A DNA stretch of 64,000 nt from Trochalopteron elliotii (lineage: Eukaryota; Chordata; Aves; Passeriformes; Leiothrichidae), in contig JANPWX010019815.1 of NCBI GenBank assembly GCA_024734555.1, positions 1,938,359 to 2,002,358 of the forward strand, given 5' to 3'. Shown piece by piece: positions 50,160 to 62,789 of the stretch; position 1 is the first letter of the stretch; each line of letters opens with the position of its first letter. The notes below the pieces were generated by a model. The model ran no database searches. It was not told the origin of the DNA and was given only the letters and a program-made list of their open reading frames with translations. A program made the translations under genes and the position numbers.

Positions 50160-53100
50160 TGCTTGTCTCAAATACGCCTACTTAAATTCAATTAAGAGTA
50201 GAATAAAACCTCCCAAAGAAAATGTGATGACACTCTGTGCCACAGAAAATATTGATATGCTATATTACAAAGCATGATAGAAAAGTCCAAATAACCAAAT
50301 ACTGTAACAAGCATGATGACTGAAGCAGAGAGATTTCTTGATTTCAATCAGTTCTTGACTGAACTCATGATTGAAATTTGGCAGGACTACTGTCACTCAC
50401 ATCTTACTCATTTAATTTATTGATTCATCCGACTTTCATTTACATATATACTGAAATGTGGATGAATTATCTTAACAATTTCAAAATCATTCATTTGAAT
50501 TGATCATAAGAAAGGCTAATTACTTCTGCAGTCTTAAATTCAGAGTAATAGATATGACCTGAGTTGAATGATTCATACATTCTTCTTGTTGTACATGCCC
50601 AGGAAATAATTTAATAAATTTTCCTGAGATTTTTTTTGTAGTAATTATCCCAGGTGAATGGAAATCTGGAAGAAAGTTTTTCTGTAGGTGCATAGCTCTT
50701 CAGAGCTTTCACAGTAAGATTAGTCTTAATATCTTTAAGCTCCATTCATAGTAATCTGTGACTTACTAAAGGAGATTTCTGTCTGTTATCAAGATCTATT
50801 AAAAAATAATTAATCATTATAGATTGCTAGATCACTTGCTGGTTATTGTGTCAGTAATTCAGAAATATAGAACATTTTTAAAAAAATCTCTGAAAAAACA
50901 AGCAAAACAGCTTTAGTTCTTCTGTCCATACATATTTTAGGCTTCAACCTGTACCATTTGACTACTTTACTCCCATCACAGCCAGAGAGGACTGTTTTTC
51001 TGGATCAGTTTAATTCTGGAAATTAACTCTCAGGGAACAGTGAGTCCATTATGGTTAAAAAAGGATATCTGAAGGAACCACCTCCACAAGGTACAATATA
51101 TAATTGGCTGCAATAAAATCAATGGGGCCATGGAACTAAATTACTAGAATATATAGTCATGCATTTCAGAACAGATAAATAACTTCTCTGACATACGTTT
51201 GAATCTAACAACTCTATTTAAACTATTTATTTCAGAGATTAATGGAATCTCTTTGACAAAGAACAGATACGATGCTGTCAACAGTATCACAAAATCGTTC
51301 TAATTATAAGGACTCACACAGTAAACTCCACAAATTGTTCACCCAAACATTTACCAGTGAAGTCTGATAGTCCAAAAGGAATGGAATAAAAGAGATTTTG
51401 CTGGTTGTTCTCAAACTAACAGTGTGCAGTTCTTGATTAGGAGAAGGTCTGCGTATGAAGTATCAGTGAGGGCTGATGAATATATATATTTGATTTTAAT
51501 ATTATTCCTGCAGTTACACTGCATATTTCCAGTAAATAACTTCTACAGTGACATTCAGCCTCTATTTCTGTTTTCCTAGGGATTGTTTATGACTTTTATA
51601 ATATATGTCATTATTGGAACTATTTCCTGAAAAAAAATTGTATAGATGGATCTGCATTTGCAAACTTCTCAATAAAGCTTCTTCTAGGTATCTGTTATTT
51701 CACATTCAAGTCACTGGTTCAGCTGGGCTGGATGTGTAGCTTACAAAGACATACTAAAGTAATTATTAAATTAGGTTTTTTACAGTACGATCTAGATGTC
51801 CTAGGGAGCCCACTAAAAATTTGAACAGCATATCCCTTAACATAATTAAGGATGCACACCCAAAAAACTGAAATGCAAGTCACTTTTCCGGGCAGACTAT
51901 TTTGCAAAAAATAAAAATAAAAATAAATAAATATTAATAATAAAGTTTAATAGCATGTAGTACGACTTTGTTTTGAAAGTTATGGCAAAGGAGTTTCAAA
52001 AGCTTTATAGTTCTCACTTATAAATGTGAGAACAATAAAGGGAAGGGGTGAGGTCCATTCCTGGACTGTTCTGATATACCTGCTGCCCACAAAGTCTAGA
52101 ACTTTTTAACATGACATTCAAATTTTATGAGGTTTCACCTGACTTAACACAGCTCTTAATTTAGTTATGTATAGTCAATGCCTCTAACAAAATACACCCC
52201 ACCAATATGAGGAAAACATTCTTTAACATGTAGTGTCTCTACTCTTAAACCCAAAGAACAAATTGTGCGACAATAACAGAAGCGGCATGTTGTCTTTCTA
52301 AAGTTTAACAATAAAATGACACTCAGAATGGTAGGCTTATGGAAAATATCAGCCAGAATGCTCACAGTTGTACAACTTACAAAGGCGTGTAACAGCCTTC
52401 TATTACAGCTTGTGTGTCTGGCTGTCTATAATACGCTCTTACTCTTACCAGAGGTAATAATGGGAAAGTATTAAGATAGAAAAAAAGAAGCGGTTTATAA
52501 TGAGAGTATCCTTATTATTACACATCCTGCAGTATTCTCATAAAATTCCCAAGCAACAAATCATTATAATTTATTTAATCATGTTAGATGTCCTATTCTA
52601 GAATTGACAACATAGTGGCAAAAACTAAAAGGATAAGCTCAGATTGTAACTGGTGAATTCTGGAAATGGTTAGTGCACTAAATATGAATACATGCAGACC
52701 AAAAAGTGAATGAGAATGTAAGGTAACTGCTTTGACACCAAAAGTTCCTTTGTTAGTAGCAAATGAAGAATATTAATTCAACTAGTCCAAATAAAACTCA
52801 ATATTCACATTCTAGGTCAAAGATCAGAGCTTCCATTCATTTTTCTATGCCTGTATATCAAACTCCATAGTGAGCTTATTTCAAATGTTGGATTTAAAAT
52901 TAATTTTTGAGGAACTTAACAACAGATGTGCAAAGATCATGTCTCAAGTTTTCCTTCTATCTCTTTGCCTCAGTCTAAATAGAGGCCAAATTTAAACATT
53001 CCCTGTTGCAAATTGAGCATTAGGATGGCAAAAACAAATAGTTACCTAAGTCAAAAGAACATTCTCCCTCTCTGTGTGTCTTCATTCATACTCCTGTTTC

Positions 53101-54980
53101 TGCATGGTGGTTGTTATAATTATGGCATCAAGTCTTACACGTATTCCTGTCCTTTTCTGCACAACTGCAGAACTGACAATGGTTAAAACCAGTGTATGGC
53201 ACTTCTGAAAGAGGAATCCATCAGTGCATTTTGCATGCCTCTCTGCAGAACAAAGAAGAAAAAAACCAAGTTTTCCTTCAAAAATTCCATAATTTAAAAA
53301 CAAACAAACAAAAAATTAATGGCAGAGGGGTCCTGCATTAATACACCTTTGTCACTTCATACTAGTGACAGTGCACAGGAAAGAGACAAAAGTGGTAACT
53401 AAAAGACAAATGAGAATATTGTACATACTTTGAAAGAATGTACTTATTGGAGAATGGGACTGGAACACTAAGTACAGGTTTTTTCTAACAGGTGTAGTTA
53501 TTTCCTTAGTATCAGGTATTTTTCTTAGGAATCTTTCTCTTCATAATGGAAAGTGCAACAATTTTATCCATAATATTAAACACGTTGGTACTTAAATGAC
53601 TCATTTTAATTCTTCTTTTAAAGAACTGTTATTTGGACTCTACATTCTTTGTGTAATATGCTGCATTTTCTCCCTGTAGAAAATATTTTTTTTTATATAT
53701 TTTACTCAGCTAACAGGAAAGGGAAAGCTAAGGGAAAATACACTGGTATGTAGATGGTTTTCCTACCATAGTCCAAGTTTATAAAGCACTGTATCACTGA
53801 TAACTATAGTATTTTTTCCCCGGTTAGATTCTTGAAAAACATACTGCAAATTGAGAAGGCTAGACCAAAGTGAAAAAGAGAAAGTCATTATTACTCAAAG
53901 CTGATTTTTCACCCTGTCTTCTGTAGGTGAATTTACTGTTCCTTAGTGTCAGTTTGATGACACAGAAAATTGAAATCTTGTATTTGTGCAGAGCACACAA
54001 GTATCAGGTCTTGCTTTGAAATCATATATCATATCCTTGAATGAAGCATTACCATTCCTACAGACTCATTACAGTTCATAATGTTATCTAGGTCATGAAA
54101 ACAAAATTGTGATGAAAGTTTGAATGGTTTAAAGAGACCCATGCCCTACTTCAAAACATTGTTGCTACTAACCTTGAGGAGCACTAGCTGCCATTCTGCA
54201 CCAGCACTCCCAGTATTCATGGGAAGTGAGGTAAGGGGATCTATATCAGACAACTGACAAAAGGTCCCTTTCCCCTTTTCTACCCCTTTTCTGTGTTGGG
54301 GCAGCTTAATTTCCAGTCTTAGGTAAAGGTATTTTTTGCTAGCACAGCATACCAAAAGTATGCTCTGCTGCCTCAATGACAGTCAATCTCCTACATCATC
54401 ACACAGTCTAACAACGCTTCTTTTGTTCTGCTTATGGATATATATGGTGCTGAAAACAGAAGAGACTTGTGCTTTCTCCATTCCAGCTGTGAGCTGTCAC
54501 CTGAAACGTTTTAGATGTTACTTCCAGTCACATAAATCTTTAAAAGGCTTTTTTTGCATCTTGTTTTTTTCTTGCCTGCTTCTTTGCTTTATTGGTGATC
54601 TTCATTTATCCACTAGTAAACAGAATCCAATGTTTAAAATATTACTTTGTAGGGATACAATTCTTTTTAAATATTACTTGCTTGTGGAAGTGTTGGTGCT
54701 TTTCATGCTCACAGTAGAAGGGTTTCCTGACGTTCACAGGGTCTACACACCTATTTTGTGTTCAGCCCATACTCACCCTTAGGCACGGGTATGGCCAGCC
54801 AAGCTCATGCAGAGGACTAATATGAAGGAACGCAAGAGCATGGAGGTAGTAATATACCCAGGAAAAAGTATCAATGGACATCTGCACACACTCCTGTGGA
54901 ACACACAACCTGCAAAAAAAGAATGTAATTTCATTAGAATCCAATATATGCCTACCTATTATCTTTATTGTAACATCCAC
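50160..54980. other. Long non-coding stretch
   Basis: No gene is seen. It contains an A/AAT-rich run at 51906-51944, an 8-bp-arm inverted repeat at 52010-52033 (GTTCTCAC/GTGAGAAC) and an AAAC run at 53296-53311. Confidence 0.5.
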
Positions 54981-54982
54981 AG

Positions 54983-55028
54983 AAGCCCATTAAGAAATGG
55001 GCTTATGCACACATGTGGGTGTGCATAA
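54983..55028. repeat. Two adjacent perfect hairpins
   Basis: AAGCCCATT (54983-54991) pairs with AATGGGCTT (54996-55004) over a four-base loop. TTATGCACA (55003-55011) pairs with TGTGCATAA (55020-55028) over eight bases. The two stems share two bases and lie right at the outer edge of the CR1 copy that starts about 55022. Confidence 0.8.
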
Positions 55029-56005
55029 ACTCAGAAGGGCTAAGATTAATAGAGAATTTTGGAGCTCATCTGGTCCAACTTGCTTGAATTGAGCAGGGGT
55101 GTTGAATCAGATGGACCTAGAATGACTCACACAGGATCATGATCAGATGACTTTTGAAGATCTTCAAGAAGGAAGACTCCATCATGTCTCTGGGCAACCT
55201 GTGTCAGTGCTCAGTCATCCTCTCAGTGAAAATGGGTTTTGCAATTGCTCTACAGAACTTCCTGTCTTTCAGTTTGTGCCCATTGCCCTTGTCCTGTTAC
55301 GAGGCAAAACTGGGTAGAGCCTGGCTCCATCCTCTTTGTATCCTCTCTGTGTGTATAAAAACATTGATAAGATTTCCCCAAGCCCTGTCTGCTCCAGGCT
55401 TTCCTCATAAGATGAAGGCTCACAGAAGGTTGTTGGGTTGGTCAAGCAAGATTATTCCTTGGTGAGCCCATGCTGACTACTCTTTACCACCTTCTCTTCC
55501 TTCACAGACCTGGAGCATATTGTACATTCACACAGGATTTCTGACACTTCTGCCTGGTTACCTGCTCTTTGGGAGGGCTTGCACTTGAGCCAGCACATTA
55601 CAATCCTTGAATATTGATCAGATTTCCTGGACTTCTATTCCCTTCAGGATGTCACCCTGTTGCACTCTTCCAAGGACAGTTTTTAAGACATCAGATTCTG
55701 CTCTGCTGCAGTTCAGGGGTGTGATCTTACTTTTTGTACCATTCCTTCTCTTGTCCTCTGGCTCTGAACCCCACCATGTCATGTTCCTTGCAGAAAAGGC
55801 TGTCTTCAGCCATTACATTCCCAAAGATACCCTTCCTGGTTTTGGATACGAGATCCAGTCCTGCACCTCTCATGGTTGTTTTCTTTACAGATGGGTCAGG
55901 AATTTGACATGGATGTTCTCCTTAAACCATCTGGATTGCTTATGTACTGCTCTATTCTCTTTCTAATACACATTAGGATAGTTGAAGTCCCTCGGGGCCT
56001 GTGGA
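55022..56005 (-). pseudogene. Internally deleted CR1, reverse orientation (copy B)
   Basis: Read on the minus strand this copy has the same mosaic as copy A. It has an endonuclease relic (GGGACTTCAACTATCC near 55985, then the block around 55775-55800), a reverse transcriptase fragment around 55466-55500, and a jump to the CR1 3' region. It keeps about 155 bp at 55510-55665 that copy A lacks. That stretch matches the CR1 region between endonuclease and reverse transcriptase, so copy A lost it. Plus-strand frames at 55154-56106 are antisense artefacts. No protein is encoded. Confidence 0.85.
55055..55453 (-). repeat. High-identity inverted repeat, arm B
   Basis: Reverse complement of 27740-28146, with about five substitutions and an 8-base deletion relative to arm A. 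Confidence 0.9.
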
Positions 56006-59000
56006 CCCACATCTGTGTGAGGCCTCATCCACTCATTCTTCCTAGTCATTTTGTTCATCCTAACAGTGCAAATGAAAGAGGATTCAAAGATAAAAAGCTA
56101 TTGTAAGATGTTTTGCCAGATCAGATAGCTTGAAATTTATCAGACTCACTCTGTGGGATGTCCAGCATGGTCTGTTTTTCATTCTTGTCTGTGAACTAAT
56201 GAGATTTAGAGCAGTGGCTGCTCATTTTAGAGATCTTTGTACTCAGAGATTGATAGCTTTGTGAATCAAAAATAATCTTCCAAGACCCATATCACCTCAG
56301 TGGTGATGTCTGTCTCTGGATGCTGACAGAGTATTTGCTTGTTAGAATTAGATGTAAATATTACTTCCTTTATAAAGAAGGAAGACTGATACATTTGCTA
56401 GTGCTGCATGGCTACAGGTCCATTGTAGCTTCTGAATTTGTCAGTTGTTCAACTTCTGACTGATTTACTTTGGTGGTGAAATGTCTGAATAGGCTTGTTT
56501 TGCTCTTCTATCACACGAATTTTTTGCTGGGGTCATGTCTTATTTGTCAGAATCATCAGTGTATGATTCTGAATCATTGTGATGATCAGTCTGAATTAGA
56601 GAGCGAACACCATGTAACCAATTTCATTCTTATCTTTCTATTGCAATTGTCCCAAAAGTGGACTTTATTTCACAACATGCAAAGCTTTGTGACCAAGTAT
56701 TTTCTGGATCCTGAAAGACTATTCAGATGGCATAGGGATGACCCACAGAAAGTAATGTAATGACCAGCTCCACTTAGACATGCCTCATGCCTCATTTTTT
56801 AATTTACTACAAATCCCAACAAAAACCTGGACAATTTTTTTGTTTGTTTGTTTGTTTGGGGGTTTTGTTTGTTTGTTTGTTATGTATTACTACCTTCAAA
56901 GCTTCCTATTCAGTGGGGTATTGGAAGCAAGCAATACTAGGAAAAAGGATCTATTCAATACTAAGTTTCACTATACCTAGGAATCTTTGTTTGGACCAAG
57001 TCTGTGGTGCTAGGTAGTGCAGCAAATTGCAAATAGAAAGAGGTGAACCCAAAGATCCTAAGATTAAATATAAACTATCAATAACTGTGTTCTATCCTTT
57101 TTCTCTCTTGTCTGGTCAGGAAGAAAATCTCATAATGGCCCAATTTCATTCATGTTGGAACAACTGAGGTCTTTAGTTACATTTGCATTTAATACTTACA
57201 AGGACAAAACTGCTGTTTAGTGAATAAAAGAACAGGTCCCTTAAGGAGTGCAGTAGCCTTGAAAAACATTGATAATTCGTGACAATGTCTTATGAAATTA
57301 TATTCAAGACAAACATATCTGTAGCTAGAGATTGAAGACATGATGAGCATTTTCTTATTAATAACTATGTAACTAAGGTCTGAGATGGTACTGCATCTGT
57401 GGTCCCTGCTTCATAATACTTAAATATAACTTAGCCAAAATCTCGGGTACAGCATGGAAATCAAGAGACGGGTCACCTTTTACACAGGAATTATGCAGTG
57501 TTTAGTCCGTTGTAATGCGGAGGGAAACAGCCCAGCAACTCTGCTATATATGAAAGTTACAGCTGTAGCCTATAAGGAATTATTTACTGAGAGATATTGA
57601 AGAGTTTTTCTCTTTTATAACAGACTCTTTAAGAGAATAGTTCTTTCATAACCTTATGTGTAATACAGTTATGGGGAATTGCAGTGCAAATATCTTAACA
57701 TTTCTCCAGTATCCAGGTCACCTTAGTTGCTGGAAGTTTCAGTGGCCCCTCAAGGCCCATTTTATTAGTTATGAGACATTAATCACAGAAATGCAGAGAC
57801 AGCAACTGACTTCCAGCACTGAATTTGCTGGGAAGTACCACAGTCCTTAAATGTGGGGAATAATTTCAAATAGAACCTTAAAGTTATTGGTTTCTTTAAA
57901 AATCCCTTTTTTCACTCTTTATGAAAATGAATCCTAAACATTTCAAGAGTGGGCATTTGACCACTCTCCAACCTTTCTCACTTCAAAAGAAATGTCTGGC
58001 AATGTGAAGTCAGTAGTCCTGTTGTGGCAGGCATCAATCAGAACATGTAGAGAAGACAAAGATGGTGATCTTTCAGTGTCTTTGCAAAATTGGAATTTGC
58101 AGTAGACTTGGCGAAATACCTAAGTTCTTGCCTACCTCTGCAACCTTGCAATTGCTTTTTAGGGTGGCAAAGATGTGCCCAAATGATGATGTTAGTGGAA
58201 AATGAACTTCACAGGAAACGATAATGCTGTCTCTTTCAGTGTAGACTACTACAAGAGCAGTATTTCTGGTTTATGTTTACTTCATTGCATGATACAGCGT
58301 ATTTAGGTATAGCCAAAGATGTATCGACAGCTTTATTGGAGTGTTCCAAGAGATATTTCAGAAGGAAACCAACTCTTCTAATTCATTTTTATGATGCAAA
58401 ATAGTCTCTGATAATGGCTGCCTATTCTGGAATTTTAGCCCTACTTGTAATTAAATCCTTTTTCTTCTATGGTGCCCTGATGATGTTGTCTGCCAGTCAG
58501 AATCATTGTGTTTAGGAAAGGAAAGTTCTGAATTGAAGGAACTACTCAATGCAACAACGATTTATTTCGTAAGTACTTAAAAGATGAGACTTAAGGTTTA
58601 ATATCAACTATATATTTGTGGGGGTTATTTATTATATTTTCAGGAAAGACTGCTTCAAAATACCAGCTTCCTTCAGTTTTCTTAAGGACAATGAACTGAA
58701 TGATTTGACTATAGCAGCAAAGATACATGAAATTCAGGGAAACTCAGTGGGAGCATTAGTTCTCTTTCCTTAACCTCTCTTTCTCTCTTTAGGAACTTGA
58801 ACTACAATAGGGCTATAGTTCAATAAATGTAAATGTTGGAATTTTTTTCTGCATAGTTCTGTCATAATATTTAGACACTACACTTTTTATTATTTAAGAC
58901 GGTATTGATGTGCAACCTGCACAGTGGAAAAAAAATCCTATCTCCTGTAACAAGAGTAGGTGGCTAGTTTCTTAATAAACAGGTTAAATGTTGCAATCTT

Positions 59001-61780
59001 GTGACTGCTTGTGACTGCTGAACATGTTAATGATGCATACAGGATATAATAATTTCATATACTGTACATCAATAAGTCTTTCAGCAGGTGCAGACCAAAG
59101 GAAGAGCAGACCAAAGCCAGACTAGAAGTATTTACTTTACTTTACTGACTATTTGGACTGGATTTGAGCCACCAAACCATACGTCATCATCTTCTCCCTC
59201 TTACTGACTTCATTGTTAAAATTAGTCCTTTTAGCTGCTGGACCTAAACTCATTATTACATAATTTTAGCCAAGACTTATAAAGTGACTTTATGAAAGAG
59301 GTGTTTGCTAGACTGGAATAAGGTTTCCAAAACTAGATTAATTCATCCAGAAAGATTTTTTTGAATACGGACTCTATTCATGGAAAAAAAAACATTTGTC
59401 CTGGTTGGCTTGGATGAATTGTACAGTTTGTCTGTGTAATGTGGAGGAGGGATTCTGCAGTATGTGCTGTTTACAAAAAGCTCTGTGTGCTGTCAGGGAG
59501 TGGAGGCACACTCTGAAGAATTGCTCTGCCACAGATGTTCATCTCCATGCTGATTCTCTGGTCTTTTTAGCCTTGATTCACCACCTCCGCTGTTACCCCT
59601 CTGTGGAGGGGTTTTATGACAGCTTCTTATCTCTTCTGTGTCCCAGTCAACAATAAAGCAATTCAAAACATTGTCTTCAATAAATGTAGTGTATACTTTT
59701 GGTCAGAAGATTTAGTGAAAAAATACAAAGAGATTCCATTTTCTCCTGAGAATTTTTTAGCTATAATTGCAGGACTGATTGTATTTCACCCCTTAGATTT
59801 CGCGAACAAAATGTGTGGCTGTTGTTGGACGACCCCAAGGAAGGTAAATACGGTCAATGCTGAATTGCTAGTATGTGGGGAAAAGTTAAGCATGGGAAAG
59901 GAAGAATACATGTACCAGAAATATAGAAAATGTTACTATCACTACAAAAATGGCATAAACACTATTTCAAAGCAGAGGAAAATAGAAAGGTAATTTATGC
60001 TATGAAACAGTGTTGTAAGCTCAAGATAATTCATAAAATAGTTGATGACATTTTTCTAGAACTGGCTAAATTTTTTTGAGGACTACATTGTGTCTAAGCT
60101 GTGTGGTATAAGAAGTATGTTTTCAAATAGCTGTATGCCTCTTATGCCTCTGACCTCTGTGGTCAGATCTTCCCCACAACAGGAACAAAATCAAACATAG
60201 TGGAAGACTCATCATGTCAGTTTACAGGAAGATTTTGGATTCAGATACAGTGCTAATACAATGAATCAAATTCTAAAAGTAAATAAATATCAGTCTTTCT
60301 TGAGACAGCTCCCTATATTCAAGCATGGAACAAGTAGTAATTAAACAAACAAATGAAAATAACTATATTTACTTGGTTTTCTGTTTTCTGTGCCTTTAGG
60401 TTGTTCTCCATTCATGTTTTTATAATTCAGTTTAAAACCAGCAGATTAGCAGACACTTTTTACAAGTGTTAGAAAATTCAATATCTTGTAAGATTGCAAT
60501 TCTTTATTAAGCCTTAAAGTCTTATTCTTCTCTCCCTTTCACACATAAATGTGCACACATCCTTGTGTAAGGAGTTTTTTTGAGATCACAATCTCTGACA
60601 CTTGAGAGATTCTTTACAAGGGCTGTAACAAAGTGCAGAACTGAAGGCAGTGAGATAAAGTCAGTGGAAATGTGGAGTATGCGGCATAAGGTTTTGAGGC
60701 TCTTCCTAGTGAAAAACAATCTGAATTTCAGAATTAAAAGTCAGTTTTAATTTAGATAATACTGTGGTCAGAAGGGGCCAAGCTTGTAACAATGACAAGT
60801 ACATATAAAAGTATGAAATCTGAAAAGCATAAATGTAAACTTATTTTCATGAGTGGTCTATTGCAATATTTCATTTCCATAGTCAAATCTCTTTTCTGTC
60901 TGTTGTTTCTGGACATGATATAGCTATTATGTTAGCTAATGGATAACTGTAAAAGTCTGAAGTTCTGGAAGTGCTTTTTCTTTTAAATTGTTTATTTGTG
61001 CAACGATATAAAAGTTTAAAGTAAGAAATATGGGAGAAATAAAAATTGCTTTAGATAACATGTTTCAAAGTAACAGATCAGAGGGTATTTTTTCTGTGTT
61101 TCATGTGAAAACATACTTTTTCCTAGAGCGGTTTAAGACTGCTAATAGCACATACATCTCATAAAAAAAATGATTCTTTGGAAGAATATCTCTACAAATT
61201 TTAGAGTGAGTAAATAGCTACCAAATCATTATCTAACTTGATTAAAAACACATTTTTCTAAGAAGAATATTAACTGTCACTACCACTGCATGAAGAATAT
61301 ATAAGTATATGTCTCCTAATTTTAAAATCTGAAAGCAATATCTGGAACAGTTTACTTTTCAGATTGTCCTTTTCAAAGGCAGCTTTATGGCCTATGATTT
61401 CACTTCTCAGTTTTATGAAAACTACTGTAATGCTGATCATGAAATAAAAAAGATGATGGTGCAGTGCAGAAAAAGAAGAATATTGTTATTTTCTTTAAAG
61501 CCCATTGAATAATTCACATACAGGCATGCTGTAACTGTAAAGCTAAAATGTTTTTTTGTTTTTTCTCCCATCCATTCATGATCTATTTCATGTGAGACAT
61601 GAAAACTCATATTTTTCAAAGGAACTACTTGCTAAAATATACAGTGCATGGTTATATGCAGATTGATCGTGCAAAACGATACTTAAAAATTGTCATGATA
61701 CTGAGGAGGACTGCAAACGTAGTTAGCTGTGAAAACAAGCAATTTTGTTACAACAACTAAGTCAATATCAGCATTTACAT
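56006..61780. other. Long non-coding stretch
   Basis: No confirmed gene. A (TTTG)n microsatellite lies at 56836-56882. The frame at 59616-59993 has no known motif, but a candidate mini-exon inside it is listed separately. Confidence 0.45.
59797..59843 (+). other. Candidate 47-nt exon, unidentified
   Basis: A polypyrimidine-rich acceptor (TTTCACCCCTTAG) precedes 59797 and a donor-like AAG|GTAAAT follows 59843. The 47 bases hold four CpGs in a CpG-poor region. The third frame reads FREQNVWLLLDDPKE with no stop. The splice sites and composition fit a small coding exon, but a conserved non-coding element or chance cannot be excluded. No partner exon was found. Confidence 0.2.
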
Positions 61781-62108
61781 GGATGCAGAGAGGGGCGTGG
61801 ACGGTATAGAGCTGGTTTTGGCACTGAGACTAGTTTTGGATCAGTATGCATTACCGCAGAAGGAAAGGGTTGTAGTCCACACTGAAGCACGCACTGGAGC
61901 TGATCCATCCTGCTGCTCAAGGCATCTTTTTCCTTAGGAACTGCAAAAGGTCCTGTAGCAGATGGAAGAACTGCAGCAATTTCTCACCTGGAAACTGACA
62001 GGGCTGGGTTAGTCTTGTACACGGTGTCTCCATGATGGTTGAGTGAGATGGCTGCTGGACTATCCAGAGACAACAACTCACTCTCTTGGAGAGTGTGCAG
62101 CACCTAAG
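61781..62108. other. Unclassified segment left of the LTR
   Basis: Somewhat richer in G+C and CpG than its surroundings. It may be repeat-derived, but no motif was recognised. Confidence 0.35.
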
Positions 62109-62126
62109 TGTCCCCACTTAGCATTG

Positions 62127-62299
62127 CCTCCCCTTCGGGAAGTCATCTTGGGAGATTTCCTTATAGCTCAGGATGAGCAAAAGTGCTTCAATCCATGTGC
62201 AGCCCCCAGGCTGCCCCAGTTCACAGGCACTCTCCTTTGGGAAGTCCCTTCAACGGTTTTCCTTGTGACTCAAGGTGAGAAAACATATTTTGACCCATG
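62127..62299 (+). repeat. Diverged direct repeat in U3, 102-bp period
   Basis: GGGAAGTC at 62137 and 62239 anchors two units. The first also has TTTCCTTATAGCTCAGGATGAG and the second TTTTCCTTGTGACTCAAGGTGAG, each followed by a CCATG near its end. Duplicated U3 enhancers are common in gammaretroviral LTRs. Confidence 0.5.
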
Positions 62300-62334
62300 A
62301 GCCTTTGCAGTTCTATGTTAATGTTTCATACTCC

Positions 62335-62475
62335 ATTGGTTATTCCCTTTGTTCCTGGTTGGTTTTACCCCTCCTGATTGGTTCTTTTTGGATCCTTCTC
62401 CTGATTGGTCCCTTTCCCAATTCCTTTCCCCACTGGCCAAGTTGTGAAAGCCCGCCCCTGCCTACCCTGTATAAT
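62335..62475 (+). promoter_or_regulatory. LTR core promoter: CCAAT boxes, GC box, TATA
   Basis: Inverted CCAAT boxes (ATTGG) are at 62335-62339, 62377-62381 and 62404-62408, with a GTTGG variant at 62358-62362. A CCCGCCCC GC box is at 62451-62458 and TATAAT at 62470-62475. This order and spacing predict plus-strand transcription starting at about 62497-62505. Confidence 0.6.
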
Positions 62476-62789
62476 CCCTCTCCTGGGGACCATTTGATCG
62501 TTTTCCCTCTGGACCTTGTGGAATAAAGAAACTCCTGGAGATTGGAAAGACCCCGTCTTGCTGCTTTTACTCCTGCCTTGCCCAGGGTGACAAATGTGGC
62601 TCTGCTGCTCAGGCAGCCGCACAAAGACCAAATCACTCTGCACCTGAGAGTGCACAAGAGCTAATCACTCTGTTCCTGAGAATGCCTGTGCCTCTGTAGA
62701 TCTGGGTGTCTTTTTAAAGATACTTGTAGAGAGGAAGGTTGCGGCACCTTCACCACTGGACCGGACCATAGGAGTTGAGTGTTGTGACA

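Larger units (their letters stand above)
62109..62789 (+). mobile_element. Solo LTR with intact-looking promoter
   Basis: The ends are TGTCCCCAC and GTTGTGACA; as inverted repeats they agree at seven of nine bases. Flanks CCTAAG (62103-62108) and GGTAAG (62790-62795) share four of six bases. The U3 part contains two diverged copies of a direct repeat with a 102-bp period, then several inverted CCAAT boxes, a GC box and a TATA-like box. AATAAA follows at 62522-62527, only 52 bases after the TATA. U5 has GACCCCGTCTTGCTGC. There is no primer-binding site or internal gene to the right, so it is a solo LTR. The layout suggests a gammaretrovirus-like (class I) element, but this is inference. Confidence 0.75.

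Noticed and set aside
55154..56106. Three plus-strand frames of 76-119 codons
   Set aside because: They are antisense to CR1 copy B. Similarity to the minus-strand frame at 27778-28047 reflects the shared CR1 tract, not a gene pair.
59616..59993. 125-codon open frame as a complete gene
   Set aside because: No motif or family resemblance. Only the 47-base segment with splice-like borders inside it stands out, and it uses a different frame.
62340..62657. Overlapping 96- and 105-codon minus-strand frames
   Set aside because: They run antisense through the LTR promoter and have Arg/Gly-rich chance composition.
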